The notes under the pieces were generated by a model. The model did no database searches. It was given only the letters and a program-made list of their open reading frames with translations, and was not told the DNA's origin. Shown here piece after piece: positions 61,882-64,000 of a stretch of DNA of 64,000 nt. The DNA is taken from positions 1 through 64,000 of the forward strand of contig JAHQWL010000085.1 of the NCBI GenBank assembly GCA_029856155.1. Reading direction: 5' to 3'. The stretch's first letter is position 1. Every line of letters begins with the position of its first letter. The stretch comes from Promethearchaeia archaeon. GTDB lineage: Archaea > Asgardarchaeota > Lokiarchaeia > Sigyniarchaeales > SOKP01. The position numbers were made by a program, and so were the translations under genes.

Positions 61882-63120
61882 ATGGAGAATCGCCCAGAAT
61901 TAGTTGCACCAATCCAAGAATGGAGTTCCCTGAAAATAGTATCTGGTTTAGCGGATGCTATATATTTTGGCGTAAAACAGTATAATATGAGACAAAAAGC
62001 TAAAAATTTCGAAAGAAAAGATTTAAGAAAGGTGACTGAATTTTGTCATAGCCAAAATCCACCAATAAAAGCATATTTAACAACAAATATTCTAATCTAT
62101 GATACAGAGTTACAAGATTTAGAAAGACTGATTTTGGACGCTAAGGATTCTGATATTGATGCTATTATTGCTCACGATCTTGCGACTATCAGAATCGCAA
62201 AAAGAAATAATATGAAATTTCATATATCAACACAAGCTAACGTTTCTAATATTGAAGCTGCGAAATTTTATGAGGAACTTGGAGCAGAAAGGATAATTTT
62301 GGCTAGGGAATTATCATTAAAGCAAATCAAGCTTATAAAACATTTACTTTCAAAAACAAAAATTGAGTGTTTTGTTCACGGTTCAATGTGTACTTCAATT
62401 TCAGGACGATGTTATTTTTCTGCTACTATTACTGATTCAGAAGAATATTCTGCAAACCGTGGAAACTGTCTCCAACCATGCAGAAGAGAATGGAGAGTGT
62501 TAGATGATAAGAATAATGAATTTATTTATGATGGTCAGTTGTTTTTGAATGCTAAAGATCTTTGCATGATAGAATATATCCCCGAATTAATAAATGCTCA
62601 AATAGATGCATTCAAGATAGAAGGAAGAATGAAAGATCCTTTATATGTAAAAACCGTAGTTGAGTGTTATAGAGAAGCTTTAGATAGTTATTTTAATAGA
62701 ACATATACTAAAGATAAAATAAAGATTTGGTTGGAAAAATTATCAAGTGTGTATAATAGGGGCTTTCATACAGGTTTTTATTTCCAAAAGCCGACTATTG
62801 AGGAAATTGAATTAGATAAAAGAGGAAATATCTCACGTTATAAAAAACATTACTTAGGAAAAATATTATCCTATGATGAAAACAGCAAATCTGCTAATGT
62901 TCTATTAGAAAGTCTAGAATTTCCTTTAAAAGTTGGTGATGAAATAATTATTACTGGTCCTAATACTTTTACCAATGAAACAATAAAAAAAATGATATAT
63001 AAAGGAGAAAAGATTAAAAGTATAGTTAGAAAACGTTATAGTGACCCAGTAAGAATTAATCTTCGTATTAATAAAGAGGTCGAAATGAACGATAAAATTT
63101 TTATATTACACTTAAAGTAA
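61882..63120 (+). CDS. Peptidase U32 family protein
   Basis: A 412-residue protein of the U32 (collagenase-like / RlhA-related) family. ELVAPIQEWSSLKIV starts a TIM barrel, which proceeds through KAYLTTNILIYD, HISTQANVSNIEAAKFYEE and the family signature ECFVHGSMCTSISGRCYFS and NRGNCLQPCRREW, which hold four or more conserved Cys likely for a [4Fe-4S] cluster. KIEGRMKDPLYVKTVVECY follows. The C-terminal 100 residues are a small barrel. Relatives hydroxylate tRNA or rRNA or process peptides; the specific role is not determined. The pcm gene starts 8 nt downstream, so the two are an operon. Confidence 0.85.
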   Translation: MENRPELVAPIQEWSSLKIVSGLADAIYFGVKQYNMRQKAKNFERKDLRKVTEFCHSQNPPIKAYLTTNILIYDTELQDLERLILDAKDSDIDAIIAHDLATIRIAKRNNMKFHISTQANVSNIEAAKFYEELGAERIILARELSLKQIKLIKHLLSKTKIECFVHGSMCTSISGRCYFSATITDSEEYSANRGNCLQPCRREWRVLDDKNNEFIYDGQLFLNAKDLCMIEYIPELINAQIDAFKIEGRMKDPLYVKTVVECYREALDSYFNRTYTKDKIKIWLEKLSSVYNRGFHTGFYFQKPTIEEIELDKRGNISRYKKHYLGKILSYDENSKSANVLLESLEFPLKVGDEIIITGPNTFTNETIKKMIYKGEKIKSIVRKRYSDPVRINLRINKEVEMNDKIFILHLK

Positions 63121-63128
63121 TAAACGCA

Positions 63129-63809
63129 ATGAATTTCGAGGAAAAAAGGAAAAAACTTGTTGAAAGTTTAAAAAGTCGAGAGATATTAACAAAGCAAAAT
63201 GTAATTAGGGCAATGTTAATTGTTCCAAGACATAAATTCGTACCAAAAGATGCAGAATCAAGCGCATATATGGATTCTCCCCTTTCTATTGGATTAGGTC
63301 AGACAATTAGCGCCCCTCATATGAATGCTATGATGTGTGAATATCTTGAACTGAAAGAAGGGGATAAAGTATTAGAAATAGGTACGGGGTCAGGTTACCA
63401 TGCAGCTTTATGTGCTGAATTAGTAGCACCGGAAAATTCGAAAACTCCAGGCCATATATATACAATTGAGCGACATGAAGGATTGGTAGAAAACGCTAAA
63501 AGGAGTCTTAAAGAAACGGGATATGATCAAAATGTTACAGTAATTCATGGAGATGGAACATTAGGATTCCCCAAAGAAGCACCTTATGATAAAATATTAG
63601 TAACCGCCGCTTCCCCAACAAAGATCCCTCTTCCCCTAAGAGACCAGTTAATTGATGGTGGTATCCTCTGTATCCCTGCGGGATCTAAAAGTTTTAGCCA
63701 AAATTTATATATTATTAGAAAACAAGGAGAACATTTTGACACAACCAAAATTACAGGAGTCCGGTTTGTCCCTCTTATTGGAAAATATGGATTTGAATCC
63801 TCAGACTAG
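63129..63809 (+). CDS. pcm: Protein-L-isoaspartate O-methyltransferase
   Basis: A 226-residue SAM methyltransferase for repair of damaged aspartyl residues. PRHKFVPKDAESSAYMDSPL is the N-terminal substrate site, IGLGQTISAPHMNAMMCEYL contains the family QTISAPHM motif, and VLEIGTGSGYHAALCAEL is the SAM motif I. VHGDGTLGFPKEAPYDKI-type and LRDQLIDGGILCIPAGS segments complete it. It follows the U32 gene by 8 nt. Confidence 0.93.
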   Translation: MNFEEKRKKLVESLKSREILTKQNVIRAMLIVPRHKFVPKDAESSAYMDSPLSIGLGQTISAPHMNAMMCEYLELKEGDKVLEIGTGSGYHAALCAELVAPENSKTPGHIYTIERHEGLVENAKRSLKETGYDQNVTVIHGDGTLGFPKEAPYDKILVTAASPTKIPLPLRDQLIDGGILCIPAGSKSFSQNLYIIRKQGEHFDTTKITGVRFVPLIGKYGFESSD

Positions 63810-63825
63810 GGAAAATTCTACAAAA

Positions 63826-63975
63826 TTAATTGATTTTCCTTAATTTTTTTAATTTCTTGCTTCTTAGTTCATCTCTAATCCGTTTCACATATTCTGATCT
63901 TTCAATACACACTTGTAGATTTTCATCACAACAATTCCAACTAGAGCATCTTTCCTTGGCATAAGAAACGGTCAA
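63826..63975 (-). CDS. Possible 49-residue cysteine-containing small protein
   Basis: From TTG 63975 to TAA 63826 the minus strand encodes a basic peptide with CSSWNCCDENLQVC (four Cys) and a Lys/Arg-rich helix VKRIRDELRSKKLKKLRK. The Cys spacing (x4, none, x7) could bind a metal. There is no ATG, and the frame closes at TGA 14 nt upstream, so it may be a small gene or the end of a damaged one. Confidence 0.35.
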   Translation of the reverse strand: MTVSYAKERCSSWNCCDENLQVCIERSEYVKRIRDELRSKKLKKLRKIN

Positions 63976-64000
63976 AATTCAGTTTACCTTTTAATTGTGT

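Noticed and set aside
1..64000. tRNA, rRNA and insertion sequences
   Set aside because: I saw no tRNA-like cloverleaf, rRNA core sequence, transposase or terminal inverted repeats by eye; a dedicated scan would be needed to exclude small RNAs.

Overview
The window looks like a chromosomal piece of an Asgard archaeon, most likely of the Lokiarchaeia type. The DNA is very AT-rich, spacers carry archaeal TATA boxes, and starts are often TTG or GTG. Several genes are eukaryote-like: a Ras/Rab-type small GTPase, a gelsolin-domain protein, a probable longin/TPR protein, a sphingosine-1-phosphate-lyase-like enzyme and a Cwh43/PGAP2IP-like membrane protein. Two secreted proteins end in a Gly-Ile-Pro motif, a transmembrane helix and a basic tail, which resembles the Loki-CTERM sorting tail. 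No rRNA, tRNA, CRISPR array or insertion sequence was seen.

Layout. 1-5.2 kb: the end of a YEPEPEP-repeat protein with a reading-frame break, then two versions (fused, and split over two genes) of a membrane protein plus EEP-type phosphodiesterase domain. 5.2-14 kb: an ATC-hydrolase-like protein, a membrane-anchored penicillin acylase family protein, an S1P-lyase-like enzyme, a UroD-family methyltransferase and an acyl-CoA dehydrogenase. 14-18.6 kb: a secreted seven-repeat propeller and indolepyruvate:ferredoxin oxidoreductase (iorA-iorB). 18.6-25 kb: longin/TPR protein, flavodoxin, a decayed region with remnants of a CoA-transferase and a TMEM165/GDT1 protein, a hydrolase/membrane fusion, and a winged-helix regulator with an ARPP-1 protein. 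25-32.6 kb: an FMN reductase and CrtI-like oxidoreductase pair, a BpsA-SpeD polyamine fusion, a lone E2 acyltransferase, a methyltransferase, the small GTPase and an MBL protein. 32.9-41.5 kb: four clustered isoprenylcysteine-methyltransferase-like proteins plus a fifth at 41 kb, an Eco57I-type DNA methylase and an MFS carrier. 41.6-47.2 kb: cold-shock protein, beta-CASP nuclease, MFS, cupin, zinc-ribbon protein and gelsolin protein. 47.2-50.1 kb: the mercury-methylation-like locus described below. 50.2-64 kb: MFS, two sulfatases, saccharopine-dehydrogenase-like protein, AlkZ-fold protein, alkaline phosphatase, flavoprotein, TIGR04076 protein, U32 peptidase and Pcm.

The most remarkable region is 47.2-50.1 kb, all on the minus strand. 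A MarR regulator with three cysteine pairs is followed by a 37-residue peptide with three Cys-Cys pairs. Next comes a 557-codon protein that joins a class I SAM methyltransferase domain to a complete HgcA corrinoid and membrane module, and then an HgcB-like ferredoxin. A perfect 20-bp palindrome sits next to the TATA box of the peptide gene. A 13/16 copy lies 38 bp away, and a 12/16 copy lies beside the TATA box of the marR gene. I read this as a metal-responsive hgcAB cassette whose HgcA carries its own candidate SAM-dependent methyl-donor domain. The sequence assignments are direct, but the function and inducer are inferred.

Other links: BpsA-SpeD would make decarboxylated SAM and use it in one polypeptide. 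The Cwh43-like protein and S1P-lyase-like enzyme hint at eukaryote-like lipid metabolism. The tandem sulfatases next to an MFS carrier suggest use of a small sulfated compound.
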